The notes beneath the pieces were generated by a model that was not told the DNA's origin, searched no databases, and saw nothing but the letters and a program-made list of their open reading frames with translations. A DNA stretch of 64,000 bases from Desulfuromonas acetoxidans DSM 684 (GTDB lineage: Bacteria > Desulfobacterota > Desulfuromonadia > Desulfuromonadales > Desulfuromonadaceae). The position numbers and the translations under genes were made by a program. The DNA is taken from positions 62,001 through 126,000 of the forward strand of contig NZ_AAEW02000001.1 in the NCBI RefSeq assembly GCF_000167355.1, given 5' to 3'. This document shows positions 8,804-16,727 of the stretch, one piece after another. Numbering within the stretch: position 1 is the first letter of the stretch; every line of letters begins with the position of its first letter.

Positions 8804-8828
8804 CATTTTAAAAAAGCTCAATAAATCT

Positions 8829-8925
8829 TGGTGCTTTTGAGCGGCCAGTCAAAAGTAAGTTGGCTGCCGGGACGAAACCCGGCTACCTTGGTTTTAAAGG
8901 TACGTCAACGTAGATCTGACATCTT
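8829..8925 (+). repeat. Dispersed stem-loop repeat, short copy (module E only)
   Basis: About 100 bases matching only the last module of the long repeats: GCTTTTGA-gcggccag-TCAAAAG followed by GCCGGG-acgaaa-CCCGGC and the CTTGGTTTTAAAGGTACGTCAA tail. The upper part of the first stem has lost pairing (GGTG against TAAG). It sits 25 bases after the zinc-ribbon gene. Confidence 0.8.
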
Positions 8926-9007
8926 TAGCTGTCTCTCTACCTTACAAAGCTCTATCAACATCTGCTCCTAAAAGTTCAGACTCTTTTGAACTGCTCGAGG
9001 TTTCAAC

Positions 9008-9430
9008 ATGAAAGAATTAAACGATTGGAGATTTTTCTGGCCAAAAATCAACTCTGTCGAAACCGCCAGAAACGCAGCGGGACAAGGCGTGGCAGCAGCG
9101 ATTTTTGCCGCTTGTGCCGCTCCAATTCCTTGCCTACTTTATTTAATCCGCCAGGGGCAGCAACAACACTTTTATCTCATATTTGCCCCAACTCTCTTCT
9201 TTGGCCTGTTTGCTTTCTTCATTTATAAAATGTCTCGGACAGCTGCAGTCAGCGGATTGATTCTTTACCTGCCCATCGTTATTAGCATTCTCAATAGACC
9301 AGGCGGAGGCAGATATTCAGGTTCGTCCTTTTTTTATTTTCTTGCGCTTGCCTTCGTTCTTGCCTTCATCAATTCAATTCGAGGAACTTTTTTCTACCAC
9401 AAAATAATAAAGCAAGATGGGGTTCAGTAA
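9008..9430 (+). CDS. Membrane protein of unknown function, 140 aa
   Basis: Start ATG at 9008 follows CTCGAGGTTTCAAC. The protein has a short soluble start (residues 1-20, aromatic-rich) and then four hydrophobic helices (about 25-47, 53-73, 78-95, 108-128). A glycine-rich loop GGGRYSGSS stands before the last helix. I recognise no family. It is the third small membrane-protein gene between two repeat copies; context suggests a hitch-hiking accessory gene, but no functional partner is apparent. Confidence 0.62.
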   Translation: MKELNDWRFFWPKINSVETARNAAGQGVAAAIFAACAAPIPCLLYLIRQGQQQHFYLIFAPTLFFGLFAFFIYKMSRTAAVSGLILYLPIVISILNRPGGGRYSGSSFFYFLALAFVLAFINSIRGTFFYHKIIKQDGVQ

Positions 9431-9664
9431 AATTTGCCCTCTTTTGCTGGTAGATAAAAAAATTCTCTCAAATGACAAATCCGCCATCCCCAATATTCCC
9501 GTACGGGAAATAACCTTTTCATTTCAACCTTCTAAAAGGCATAAAACTCACGTACGTGAACAAAACGTGGAGAACATATTGTGGCGCAGGTGAAAAGCAC
9601 ACATTCAGAGGGATTGGGCAAACTATTGAGAAAATAAGCGCAAAATCCCAAAGTTAATCGTGTG

Positions 9665-10354
9665 CTAAAGCGGATTTTTCAAATAGCGATAGTAGCTGTC
9701 ATACTGGTAAATCGCGGCCAGCGGGTTATGTGCCAATAAGCGATCTTTACTCGCCAGAACCGTACTGTAGCCTTCGGCATATTTGAGAAACAGGGCATCG
9801 TGACCGACGCAAAGACCGAACAGGACGTTGAGGTCGGACTGATGGTGATTGGCGGTCAACGCCTGCAGGATCGGATTGCACATCGCTTCAAAATTCGTCA
9901 CATCGATCTGCTGCTCGCGTAACAAGCCGATCTCCTCTTTGGAAACCGCCCCCGCCTTGCACATCACTGAAATTGTCTCAAAACCGTTGTCTTTAAAAAT
10001 CCGGTGAATAATCTCGGCTTCCTTACGCATGCCGATGCAAAAAATCAGGCAGATGCGCTTGAACTTCATCTTCTGGGCAAACTCGATGGTTTCCTGAATA
10101 CGCGGTTTGATCGGGCGAATGTTGGCGTAGCCCTTGTCGCGGTCACCGTAGGCTTCCCCCTCCTGAATCGACGCCTGACGCACCATCTCCATCACGTCCG
10201 GGTCTTTCATAATTTCCAGAGTCTCGCGCAAAATTTCCGGGGAACGGGTTGTCGGGCAGTTGGCCGGTGCTTTGCCCTCTTCCTTGCGGCAGATGCGTTC
10301 AGGGACTTCCACGGGGCAGACCGCACAGGTCGGCAATGGGTTTTTCTCGGTCAT
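9665..10354 (-). CDS. DUF1847-family cysteine-rich protein, 229 aa
   Basis: The start follows GAGGAGAACAACC. The N-terminus is a cysteine cluster (CAVCPVEVPERIC, then a further Cys near residue 33), typical of DUF1847 proteins, which are annotated as metal-binding and occur mainly in anaerobes such as Geobacter and clostridia. The middle carries the family phrases ICLIFCIGMRKEAEIIHRIF and CKAGAVSKEE, and the C-terminal part NVLFGLCVGHDALFLKYAEG. The biochemical role is unknown to me; a metal or redox centre is inferred from the conserved cysteines. It is monocistronic, flanked by a gap of about 230 bases and a repeat copy. Confidence 0.85.
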   Translation of the reverse strand: MTEKNPLPTCAVCPVEVPERICRKEEGKAPANCPTTRSPEILRETLEIMKDPDVMEMVRQASIQEGEAYGDRDKGYANIRPIKPRIQETIEFAQKMKFKRICLIFCIGMRKEAEIIHRIFKDNGFETISVMCKAGAVSKEEIGLLREQQIDVTNFEAMCNPILQALTANHHQSDLNVLFGLCVGHDALFLKYAEGYSTVLASKDRLLAHNPLAAIYQYDSYYRYLKNPL

Positions 10355-10519
10355 GGTTGTTCTCCTCTCTCATTACATTCAAAGAGCATCTTCGCAGTTT
10401 CGGCGAGCTTGCTCCGATAGCAGAATCACGGCAAAACTCTATAAGAGTTGCCAGTAGATTGCCAACAGTTATGAGAAAATATTTTGCGCTGAAGAAGACC
10501 TCAAGACCAAGGGAGGCAG

Positions 10520-10875
10520 GATTCATCCGTTCTCGTAGCTTGTACGCACGTGATGTTTGACCCCGATGAACGGGAGGGCTGAGGTACAAAACAACAGACA
10601 ACCGAAGGGTGGGCACCGTCCCACCCGTTTGATCGGTGCCACGAAAAAGATAGAAAGCAGCGTCAAGCAGTTATCAACGTTTTACGCCAGAGATGATGGA
10701 AAGCATGATTTGCCGAGCTAAAGGGAGGCAAGCCGAATCCGTAACGCATATCGGAAACAGACCCAGTGTAGGTTGAGCTAGGTCCAGGAGAAGTTCAGCT
10801 GGTTTTTGCATACTTTTGAGCGGCTAGTCAAAAGTATGTCGGCTGCCGGGACGAAACCCGGCGACCTTGACTTTA
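10520..10875 (+). repeat. Dispersed stem-loop repeat, copy with internal deletion
   Basis: Begins with the first 30 bases of module A (TCATCCGTTCTCGTAGC, TACGCACGTGA) and jumps directly to the end of module B (GAACGGGAGGGCTGAGG), then runs through modules C, D and E almost identically to the copy at 6453-7258. This looks like a deletion derivative. Hairpins GGGTGGG/CCCACCC, CATACTTTTGA/TCAAAAGTATG and GCCGGG/CCCGGC are all intact. Confidence 0.85.
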
Positions 10876-10897
10876 CAAAAAACAAGTCTGAATTGAA

Positions 10898-11530
10898 TTA
10901 CATCCCTCCAGTAGCAACAGCGATGAAATCCCGCAGCTCTGTGATGATCGCTTGGTGCTCTCGCGTAAAAAGTTGTGTCCCGTGAGCATCGCCAGGGTAG
11001 AAAAGCAGCTCTTTTGGTTCTGCAAGCAACTGGAACATTTCGCGAGTATCGTCGGCACCATCATCTAGTTCCGAATTGATCAACAGCTTGGGCATTTTAA
11101 TTCGGCTCAACTCTTCCTTGCTGTAAAAAACGATCCCCTCATATTCAATGGGAGCAGAAAGCGCCACAACGCCGAGAATACAATGGTTATCTTTTGTATT
11201 TGCTGCAACTTTAATCGATGCAACACCACCCCGGCTGGCGCCAACCAGGATGACGCTCTTTACCCCGGCAGTGCAAACAAATGAAATGACATCTGCCAAA
11301 ATTGATGACTGGTCATCCTGCTGCTGCAGATAATCATAGGTAACAACCATCCTGTCATTTGCAACAAGCTCCTCAACAACCGCATCCCACTCCGCCTGGT
11401 CATTGGTGTCCATATTGGAAAGGATAACAGCCGTTTTACCCGAACCATACAGACAGCCATTTGTCGTGCTATTCCCAGAGGTAGACGGTTTAACAGGTAT
11501 GCTTACCGCTTGCGTGATCACGGATTTCAT
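10898..11530 (-). CDS. Alpha/beta hydrolase, 210 aa
   Basis: Cytosolic hydrolase of the alpha/beta fold, substrate unknown. The start follows AAAAGGAAGAGCGCTT. The nucleophile elbow is GASRGG (Ser near residue 98), a plausible acid is within LINSELDDGADDT (about 150-162) and the histidine in GDAHGTQ (about 179). It lacks a signal peptide and the lid domain of larger lipases, in keeping with small dienelactone-hydrolase-like or serine aminopeptidase-like members. It lies alone between two repeat copies and in the same orientation as the DUF1847 gene, but the repeat separates them, so co-transcription is doubtful. Confidence 0.82.
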   Translation of the reverse strand: MKSVITQAVSIPVKPSTSGNSTTNGCLYGSGKTAVILSNMDTNDQAEWDAVVEELVANDRMVVTYDYLQQQDDQSSILADVISFVCTAGVKSVILVGASRGGVASIKVAANTKDNHCILGVVALSAPIEYEGIVFYSKEELSRIKMPKLLINSELDDGADDTREMFQLLAEPKELLFYPGDAHGTQLFTREHQAIITELRDFIAVATGGM

Positions 11531-11639
11531 AAGCGCTCTTCCTTTTAATGTTTGTAAAAATAAGTCGTTTCAGAAGTAGTTAACGAACTGATTATTTCTC
11601 AATGATGAGCAATGGGCAACGTTCAATCGTTCACAAGCT

Positions 11640-11985
11640 TCGTAAGGGAGAGGCCGGGGCTAAATAACACACGACTGTAGGGCGGGCACCGCCCCGCCCG
11701 TTTAACTGGTGCCACACCAAAAATAGAATGCAGCGTCAAACAGTTATCAACGTTTTACACCAGAGATGACGAGTTGCATGATTTGCTGAGCTAAAGGGAA
11801 GCAATCCGAATCCGTAACACACATCGGAAACAGACTCATTGCATGTTGATCCAGGTTCAGGAGAAGTTCAGCCGACTTTTGCATACTTTTGAGCGGCCAA
11901 TCAAAAGTATGTCGGCTGCCGGGGCGATTCCCACGGTTTTGATTTTCAAAGGTTCCTCAAACGTAGACATGACCCCTTTGCCAGA
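11640..11985 (+). repeat. Dispersed stem-loop repeat, copy with modules C-E
   Basis: Starts at module C and runs through D and E. The module-C hairpin here is GGGCGGG/CCCGCCC in place of GGGTGGG/CCCACCC, a paired substitution that keeps the stem. The CATACTTTTGA/TCAAAAGTATG stem is intact; the last hairpin is degraded (CCCACG instead of CCCGGCG). It is separated from the next copy by only about 30 bases. Confidence 0.85.
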
Positions 11986-12014
11986 CACGGAATTCTTTTA
12001 GGCGATGAGTGAAT

Positions 12015-12655
12015 TAGTTGGGTCTTGAATTCCCTTTGTCGTAATTCAAGACCCAGCCTTTATTTCTTCATGGTAACGTTTGCAAGCCTCATCCGTTCTC
12101 GTAGTTTGGTACGCACGTGACGTGGGCTTCCGCGCCCACACGTCGGGCCACATTTTGCGTCGACAAAAGTGGCGCAAAATCGACTCCCGACCATTGCGCC
12201 CTTCGGGTTCCCTCTCTGCGTTCACTAACACCGCGATGTCGGCAAAACTCGCTAACGCTCAAACAGGTTGCCGACGACCATCGCGGTGACCGTTCTCTTC
12301 GTTCGGCGCTGCTGAACGGGAGGGCTGAAGTGCAAAATAACAGACTACTGTAGGGTGGGCACCGTCCCACCCGTTTAATCGGGGCCACACCAGAGATAAA
12401 GAAAGACAAAACTGTGTTATCAACGTTTTACGCCAGAGTTGATGAGTTGCAAGATTTGCCGAGCTAAAGGGAGGCAAGCCGAATCCCTGGGTTAGTGCGA
12501 AAACAGACTCATTGTAGGTTAACCTAGGTCCAGGAGAAGTTCCGCCGGTTTTTGCATACTTTTGAGCGGCTAGTCAAAAGTATGTCGCCTGCCGGGGCGA
12601 TTCCCGGCGGTTTTGATTTTCAAAGGTGCGTCAAACGTAGACCTGCCCCCTTTGG
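12015..12655 (+). repeat. Dispersed stem-loop repeat, full copy
   Basis: Opens with a perfect 13-bp hairpin TGGGTCTTGAATT/AATTCAAGACCCA (about 12026-12054), then module A (GCCAC-a-TTTTG/CAAAAGTGGC), B (CCGCGATGTCGGCAA against TTGCCGAC and ATCGCGG), C, D and E. It lies head-to-tail with the 11640-11985 copy and ends 17 bases from the stop of an AT-rich unknown gene. No coding potential beyond incidental open frames. Confidence 0.85.
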
Positions 12656-12671
12656 CGTCACTAGCTAGGAA

Positions 12672-13838
12672 TCACCCCCCCTTTAATTTTCGAATAATTC
12701 CAGGCAAATCGATTTCGAACCCATTTCCACTGTATTTTGTTATGGAAATAACCCCTCCCAGCAACTCCTCTTTGTCCTCCTTTTTTCCTTCAACAACAGA
12801 GTATTCTACAGCATCCAACAAAATTACTGATTTATCATTCTCTGGATTGGTTTTGTGTATATCGTTATTGGAGACACAATTGCTGAGTAACAATTGTGAT
12901 TTTAAATGTAATATTTGTGCCTGAAGCCTCTGTATATTTCTTTCAGAATAAACTGACCCAATTTGACTTGAATAGTCGTATGAAGGCAACTGTAAAAAAA
13001 TATTAAGTGCTAGCCTGACTTTTTCTATTGCTTCTTTCTTACAGTCCGGCACAACTGAAAACAACACGTTATTGCCTATTTCACTTATTTCTGAGTTCGC
13101 ATTTATCCCAATATCCTTTAGAAACTCTCCAAAATATATTAAATATTGCTCACAGCTATTCTTGATACTCTCTGGAAATTCGAACCAAGTAACAAGTGCA
13201 TGAGGCCTTGACTTAATAATAAGCTTCTCTCTTGCACTTTTTAATACATTGTTTATTTTTGCCATATCTTTATTTACAAATTCATTAAGCGACCCAGAAG
13301 GGATATTTGAACGGTAAAAATGTAAGCCGTTTGAAACAAATTCATCATCTTCTTGAACTATAGAAAAACCAATATTTTGATTATTTTCTATATATTCAAT
13401 TAATTCATTCGCATAGTCCTGAATACTCCAAGGAAAATTCCATGTCTCTGAATTAAAATAGATCGCATATCTAACGCCATTCTCCTTGTATCCCCCATCT
13501 AGTGTAAGCTCTACATAATAAACCTCACCGTTTATTTTATTAAAATAATGAAGCTGAATTTCACATATTTTAGATTCAATTCGATTCGTTGATAATTTTT
13601 CTAAAGGTATAATGCTTCCATATAAATTTACATATACTCTATTGTCTCTCAAGCTATAAGCATAGACTTTGCTATCGTTAATCACCTTATTATCCCAGAG
13701 GATTTTGTAGCGATCTGAGTATGATTCTGCTTTGTTTTTTATTAACGAACCAACAGTAAGCACGTTTGTTGCTCTCCACATCCATAAAGCCAGAAATAAA
13801 GAACTCCAGAGAAGCTGGCGTTCCAGCGCCGAAGGCAT
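12672..13838 (-). CDS. AT-rich unknown protein, 388 aa
   Basis: No family recognised. The base composition is visibly AT-richer than the flanking genes, with many AAA, ATA and TTA codons, suggesting recent transfer. No strong ribosome site marks the start; the ATG at 13838 has a weak AAGG, and an internal ATG at 13781 is an alternative. The protein looks soluble apart from a short hydrophobic start: a mixed alpha/beta N-terminal half rich in Asn and Tyr, then a segment with LALNIFLQLPSYDY, a coiled-coil-like IQRLQAQILHLKSQLLL near residue 310, and a C-terminal beta-rich part. It is preceded by a small membrane-protein gene in the same orientation, with which it may form a two-gene unit. Confidence 0.6.
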   Translation of the reverse strand: MPSALERQLLWSSLFLALWMWRATNVLTVGSLIKNKAESYSDRYKILWDNKVINDSKVYAYSLRDNRVYVNLYGSIIPLEKLSTNRIESKICEIQLHYFNKINGEVYYVELTLDGGYKENGVRYAIYFNSETWNFPWSIQDYANELIEYIENNQNIGFSIVQEDDEFVSNGLHFYRSNIPSGSLNEFVNKDMAKINNVLKSAREKLIIKSRPHALVTWFEFPESIKNSCEQYLIYFGEFLKDIGINANSEISEIGNNVLFSVVPDCKKEAIEKVRLALNIFLQLPSYDYSSQIGSVYSERNIQRLQAQILHLKSQLLLSNCVSNNDIHKTNPENDKSVILLDAVEYSVVEGKKEDKEELLGGVISITKYSGNGFEIDLPGIIRKLKGG

Positions 13839-13871
13839 TACTTGATTGCCTTGCCAAACATTACTTCACCA

Positions 13872-14279
13872 TCATATAAGCGATGATAGTTGCGCCCCAA
13901 AAACACACGAAGAAAAAAAGACAACACCATCATTTGGTAGCTGACGGAAGACTTTTTTCAAAACCTGCCTATCTAGCCATTTTGGGAAACCTTTGTGCTC
14001 GCTTCTAGCAAGATTTAACTCAACATCACGCTGAACTACCGATTTACTGGCAAAAAACAATTCGGACTCTGGGGCGACCTCTTTTTCATACTCAGATGCC
14101 CGATGCTCCCACCACGATTGCCAGTACTTACCACCTAAGTCAACAAAGAACCAGAGCAGGGACACTATAGCGCCGAGTGCGGCAAGGAGAAGCGCATACG
14201 GCTCGGCCTTTTGGGAGAAGAAACCTATAGCGACTGCGGTATTGAGAACCATGAAATAGTTCGAACGTTGCCAGAACAT
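13872..14279 (-). CDS. Small membrane protein, probably frameshifted near its C-terminus
   Basis: The open frame gives 135 residues: two hydrophobic helices near the start (about 7-22 and 26-46), then a soluble stretch with YWQSWWEHRASEYEKEVAPE. The frame ends as VVFFSSCVFGAQLSSLI, an unlikely terminus. Shifting by one base at the A7 run 13913-13919 (T7 on the coding strand) gives FFVCFWGATIIAYMMVK and a stop at 13861, a clean final membrane helix. I therefore think the intact gene is 13861-14279 with a one-base change in the homopolymer, or that slippage restores it. The layout resembles small membrane proteins common in mobile cassettes, from memory of the family only. Confidence 0.6.
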   Translation of the reverse strand: MFWQRSNYFMVLNTAVAIGFFSQKAEPYALLLAALGAIVSLLWFFVDLGGKYWQSWWEHRASEYEKEVAPESELFFASKSVVQRDVELNLARSEHKGFPKWLDRQVLKKVFRQLPNDGVVFFSSCVFGAQLSSLI

Positions 14280-14342
14280 TCCGATTTCTAAATTACGGGT
14301 TTAAATGGCGATTTTGCAAAGTTCTTCCTTGTCCATTTTTAT

Positions 14343-14505
14343 GCCTAACGGGGCCGGACTGTTGAGCCCCAAGGCTCGCAGGACCGGAAAATGGGTTCAT
14401 ATTTTACGGGCCGAGAACCGAAGACGGCCGAACGCCATTGATAGGTGAAGCGCGTAGCACGGGACCTCTCAATGGTGTGAGGTACGACAGCCCGGCCCCA
14501 ACAAG
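14343..14505 (-). repeat. attC-like large imperfect palindrome
   Basis: On the minus strand the element ends GGCCCCGTTAGGC, and GTTAGGC fits the integron attC core consensus GTTRRRY. An outer 13-bp stem (14350-14362 with 14487-14499, one G-T pair) encloses smaller hairpins including GAGCC/GGCTC and CCATTGA/TCAATGG. A minus-strand gene follows directly, as in gene cassettes. Against it: the opposite end is TTGTTGGGG, not the expected RYYYAAC partner, and no integrase gene is in the window. It may be a decayed or unusual cassette site, or an unrelated structured repeat. Confidence 0.4.
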
Positions 14506-14656
14506 TGAAGCGCGGAGCAATCCACTTACCAGAAGATTCATGGGAAAACATGGAAAGAGGTGTAGACCTCTCTTAGTTGCAACACAACAAACCGCAGCCT
14601 ACTTAAGCCACCATTAATAATCAAGGGATTAATTCGAAGATAAGAAAGCGAAGAAA

Positions 14657-14694
14657 CAAAAACGCCGGGCAACCCAATAAAGGGTTGCCCGGCG
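14657..14694 (-). terminator. Terminator of the fsa gene
   Basis: A perfect 13-bp stem CGCCGGGCAACCC/GGGTTGCCCGGCG (14663-14675 with 14682-14694), loop AATAAA, followed on the minus strand by TTTTTGTTTC. It lies 28 bases past the fsa stop. Confidence 0.9.
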
Positions 14695-14721
14695 CATGAC
14701 AACAAATTGAACGTCGAGAAA

Positions 14722-15363
14722 TTACTTGGTTTTCTCCCAATCCGCCAAAAACTTCTCAATCCCAATATCCGTCAAAGGATGCTTGGCCAACTGCTTAATC
14801 ACCGAAAACGGAATCGTACAAATATCAGCACCAATCAACGCAGCATTCAACACATGCATCGGGGTACGAATAGACGCGACGATAATCTTGGTGGTGTAAC
14901 CGAAGTTATCAAAGATGGTGCGAATCTGATCAACACCGTCCATCCCTTCCTGACTGATATCATCCAGACGCCCAACAAACGGCGACACATAAGTAGCCCC
15001 GGCTTTAGCAGCCAGCAGTGCCTGCAACGGCGAGAAGATCAACGTCACGTTGGTCTTGATCCCTTCGCCACTGAAAATACGCGTGGCCTTAAGACCTTCC
15101 TCCGTCATCGGCACTTTGATGACGATGTTGGGATGAATCTTGGCCAGCTCGCGCCCTTCAGACACCATGCCCTCGGCATCCAGCGCAATCACCTCGGCGG
15201 AGATCGGGCCATCAACAATGCCGGTGATCTCAGTGATCACCTCTTTAAAATCACGACCGCTTTTGGCGATCAGCGACGGGTTGGTGGTGACTCCATCGAC
15301 CAGACCCAGTTCACTGGCCTGTTTGATTTCGTCAGTAATCGCGGTATCGATAAAAAATTCCAT
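14722..15363 (-). CDS. fsa: Fructose-6-phosphate aldolase / short transaldolase, 213 aa
   Basis: Class I aldolase of the TalC/MipB/FSA type, about 215 residues as usual, acting in cytosolic sugar-phosphate metabolism (transaldolase step of the pentose phosphate pathway or reversible fructose-6-phosphate cleavage). The ATG at 15363 follows AGGAGGCAAC. Seen: the N-terminal FFIDTA and [14 protein letters not shown], the Schiff-base lysine in [17 protein letters not shown] (about residue 85), [16 protein letters not shown], and the terminal ADWEK. Sequence alone does not separate transaldolase from aldolase activity in this subfamily; lacking a separate long transaldolase nearby, a transaldolase role is plausible. 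It ends in a strong terminator. Confidence 0.92.
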   Translation of the reverse strand: MEFFIDTAITDEIKQASELGLVDGVTTNPSLIAKSGRDFKEVITEITGIVDGPISAEVIALDAEGMVSEGRELAKIHPNIVIKVPMTEEGLKATRIFSGEGIKTNVTLIFSPLQALLAAKAGATYVSPFVGRLDDISQEGMDGVDQIRTIFDNFGYTTKIIVASIRTPMHVLNAALIGADICTIPFSVIKQLAKHPLTDIGIEKFLADWEKTK

Positions 15364-15418
15364 GTTGCCTCCTTGTGGCGTCGATCCAGAATCGACCATT
15401 TAGGATTTCGGGGTTTAT

Positions 15419-15670
15419 TTATTTCTTTTTCTTATAGGCGTTAAGACACTCTTTGCTGCAAAAATGAAGCGTTTGTCCGCCCATACGTTTTTCAATCATG
15501 TCGGTTTCCGGCACATAGGTGTCACATTGCGAACAGGGCATCATACGATCCGGGTCAGCCTGTTTATTTGCAGGAGGCGACGCGCCGCCACCCAAACTGC
15601 GCAACAGGGCAGTGAAGATCGTGTAGCCGAGAAAAGCCAGAATACCTAATAAAACGAGCCGTACAATCAT
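15419..15670 (-). CDS. PP0621-like small membrane protein with zinc-binding tail, 83 aa
   Basis: One N-terminal membrane helix (about residues 3-20), a Gly/Ala/Pro linker, then CSQCDTYVPETDM and FCSKECLNAYKKKK, four cysteines spaced as a TRASH-like or MYM-like zinc site. Related proteins are annotated as PP0621 family, function unknown. The start at 15670 was chosen because GAGGAG lies eight bases upstream; the first ATG, six bases earlier, is too close to it. It overlaps the folK stop as TAATG, so the two are translationally coupled, a widely conserved small neighbour arrangement. A metal-sensing or membrane-anchored adaptor role is only a guess. Confidence 0.85.
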   Translation of the reverse strand: MIVRLVLLGILAFLGYTIFTALLRSLGGGASPPANKQADPDRMMPCSQCDTYVPETDMIEKRMGGQTLHFCSKECLNAYKKKK

Positions 15671-16179
15671 TACCATTGCTCCTCAATGCAGTCTACCCCT
15701 TGATCGTCGGGAAGCTGCTTTAACAGAAAAATCATGCTCTGGTGAAGACGGGGATGGATCAACTCAGGTGCCAGACGGCACAACGGTTCAAGAACAAAAC
15801 GGCGCAGATGCATGTGCGGATGGGGCACCTGCAAACGTGGCAGGTCAAGGCATTGATCGCCATAGAGCAGCACATCAAGATCAAGCGTACGCGGCCCCCA
15901 ATGGATATCACGAGTGCGCCCGGCCTGTTGCTCAACAGCTTGACAGCGATCCAGCAAGGCCAGCGGTGACAGCGTGGTCGAGATTTCAACCACGGCATTG
16001 TAATAACGCGGCTGATCAGCAGGGCCACCCACCGGATCGGTACAGTACAACGGCGAACTGGCCGTCACCGTAACACCATCTCCGTCAAGCTGCCGGCGCG
16101 CCTCAAGCAACGCCTGACGGCAATCGCCAAGGTTGGCCCCCAATCCAATGTAGGCGGTCACCGCCTGTGCGTGTGCCAC
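15670..16179 (-). CDS. folK: 2-amino-4-hydroxy-6-hydroxymethyldihydropteridine diphosphokinase, 169 aa
   Basis: HPPK transfers pyrophosphate from ATP to hydroxymethyl-dihydropterin in folate synthesis. The start is a GTG at 16179 preceded by AAGGAG at good spacing; no better ATG exists. Family motifs are clear: YIGLGANLGD at the N-terminus, PLYCTDPVGG, QPRYYNAVVEI, and the signature WGPRTLDLDVLLYG around residue 95, followed by the conserved PHPHMHLRRFVLEPL. The length is normal. The gene runs into a small zinc-site membrane protein (TAATG overlap), then fsa after 56 bases, so folK may be the promoter-proximal gene of a three-gene operon that ends at the terminator 14657-14694. Confidence 0.95.
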   Translation of the reverse strand: MAHAQAVTAYIGLGANLGDCRQALLEARRQLDGDGVTVTASSPLYCTDPVGGPADQPRYYNAVVEISTTLSPLALLDRCQAVEQQAGRTRDIHWGPRTLDLDVLLYGDQCLDLPRLQVPHPHMHLRRFVLEPLCRLAPELIHPRLHQSMIFLLKQLPDDQGVDCIEEQW

Positions 16180-16265
16180 GCGCTCTACTCCTTACTTCTT
16201 TTATTGTGGCATGTACTGCCGCCACAAGGCATAATCAGCCACGAAAAAGTCAGGCTTGCAAACAC

Positions 16266-16290
16266 GGTTCGCGGCTGAAGCCGCTCCTAC
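16266..16290 (+). repeat. REP-like palindrome
   Basis: A GCGGCT-GA-AGCCGC hairpin (16271-16284) with flanks GGTTC and TCCTAC, the form of repetitive extragenic palindromes that many proteobacteria carry (GCGGCTGAAGCCGCTCCTAC). Only one copy was found in the window and no RAYT transposase. Confidence 0.65.
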
Positions 16291-16344
16291 AGTAAACAAA
16301 TGACAAATTCGTGCGTATCGATGTACAAGTTTGCGTTTAGCAAC

Positions 16345-16700
16345 CAAGCCCTCCCGTACTGCAGCTTCATCAGAAGGGTTCAGTCCGGGAACCCGTAGGG
16401 CGCGTTGGGGTTGTTATGAATCAGATAAACGAGTGGTGTTGCTTGAGATTTTTTGCGTCAGCAAGGCTGAGGGAGAAGCCATAGTGGTTCTATGGCGACG
16501 ACCGATAACGCCGCTGACGTGAAAAAGATCTGCAACAACTCCGTGAATCGGATTGATGACAACCCCTTGGGAGACGTTTTTCCGTCTCTTTTGACGACGC
16601 AAAAGGGACCCGACGTGTGGGCACGGAAGCCCACGTCACGTGGGTTCCAAGCCACGCAAACGGAAGAAGCCTCGACCAGAAAACGACTGATTATTTTAAT
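16345..16700 (-). repeat. Dispersed stem-loop repeat, inverted copy (module A and part of B)
   Basis: Reading on the minus strand it contains the GCTTCTTCCGTTTGCGTGGC start, module A with GTCCCTTTTG/CAAAAGAGAC, the CCAAGGGGTTGTCATCAATC insert shared with the 6453-7258 copy, and TTCGGG/GCGCCC pieces of module B, the remainder being deleted. Modules C-E are missing. It is the only copy in this orientation in the window and lies directly before a VOC-family gene. Confidence 0.8.
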
Positions 16701-16727
16701 CTCTGCCCTTAATCGAAAGACCCAACA

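Noticed and set aside
12672-14505. A genuine integron cassette array
   Set aside because: Only one attC-like site is seen, with one incorrect core end, and no second site lies after the 388-residue gene; kept only as a possible remnant.
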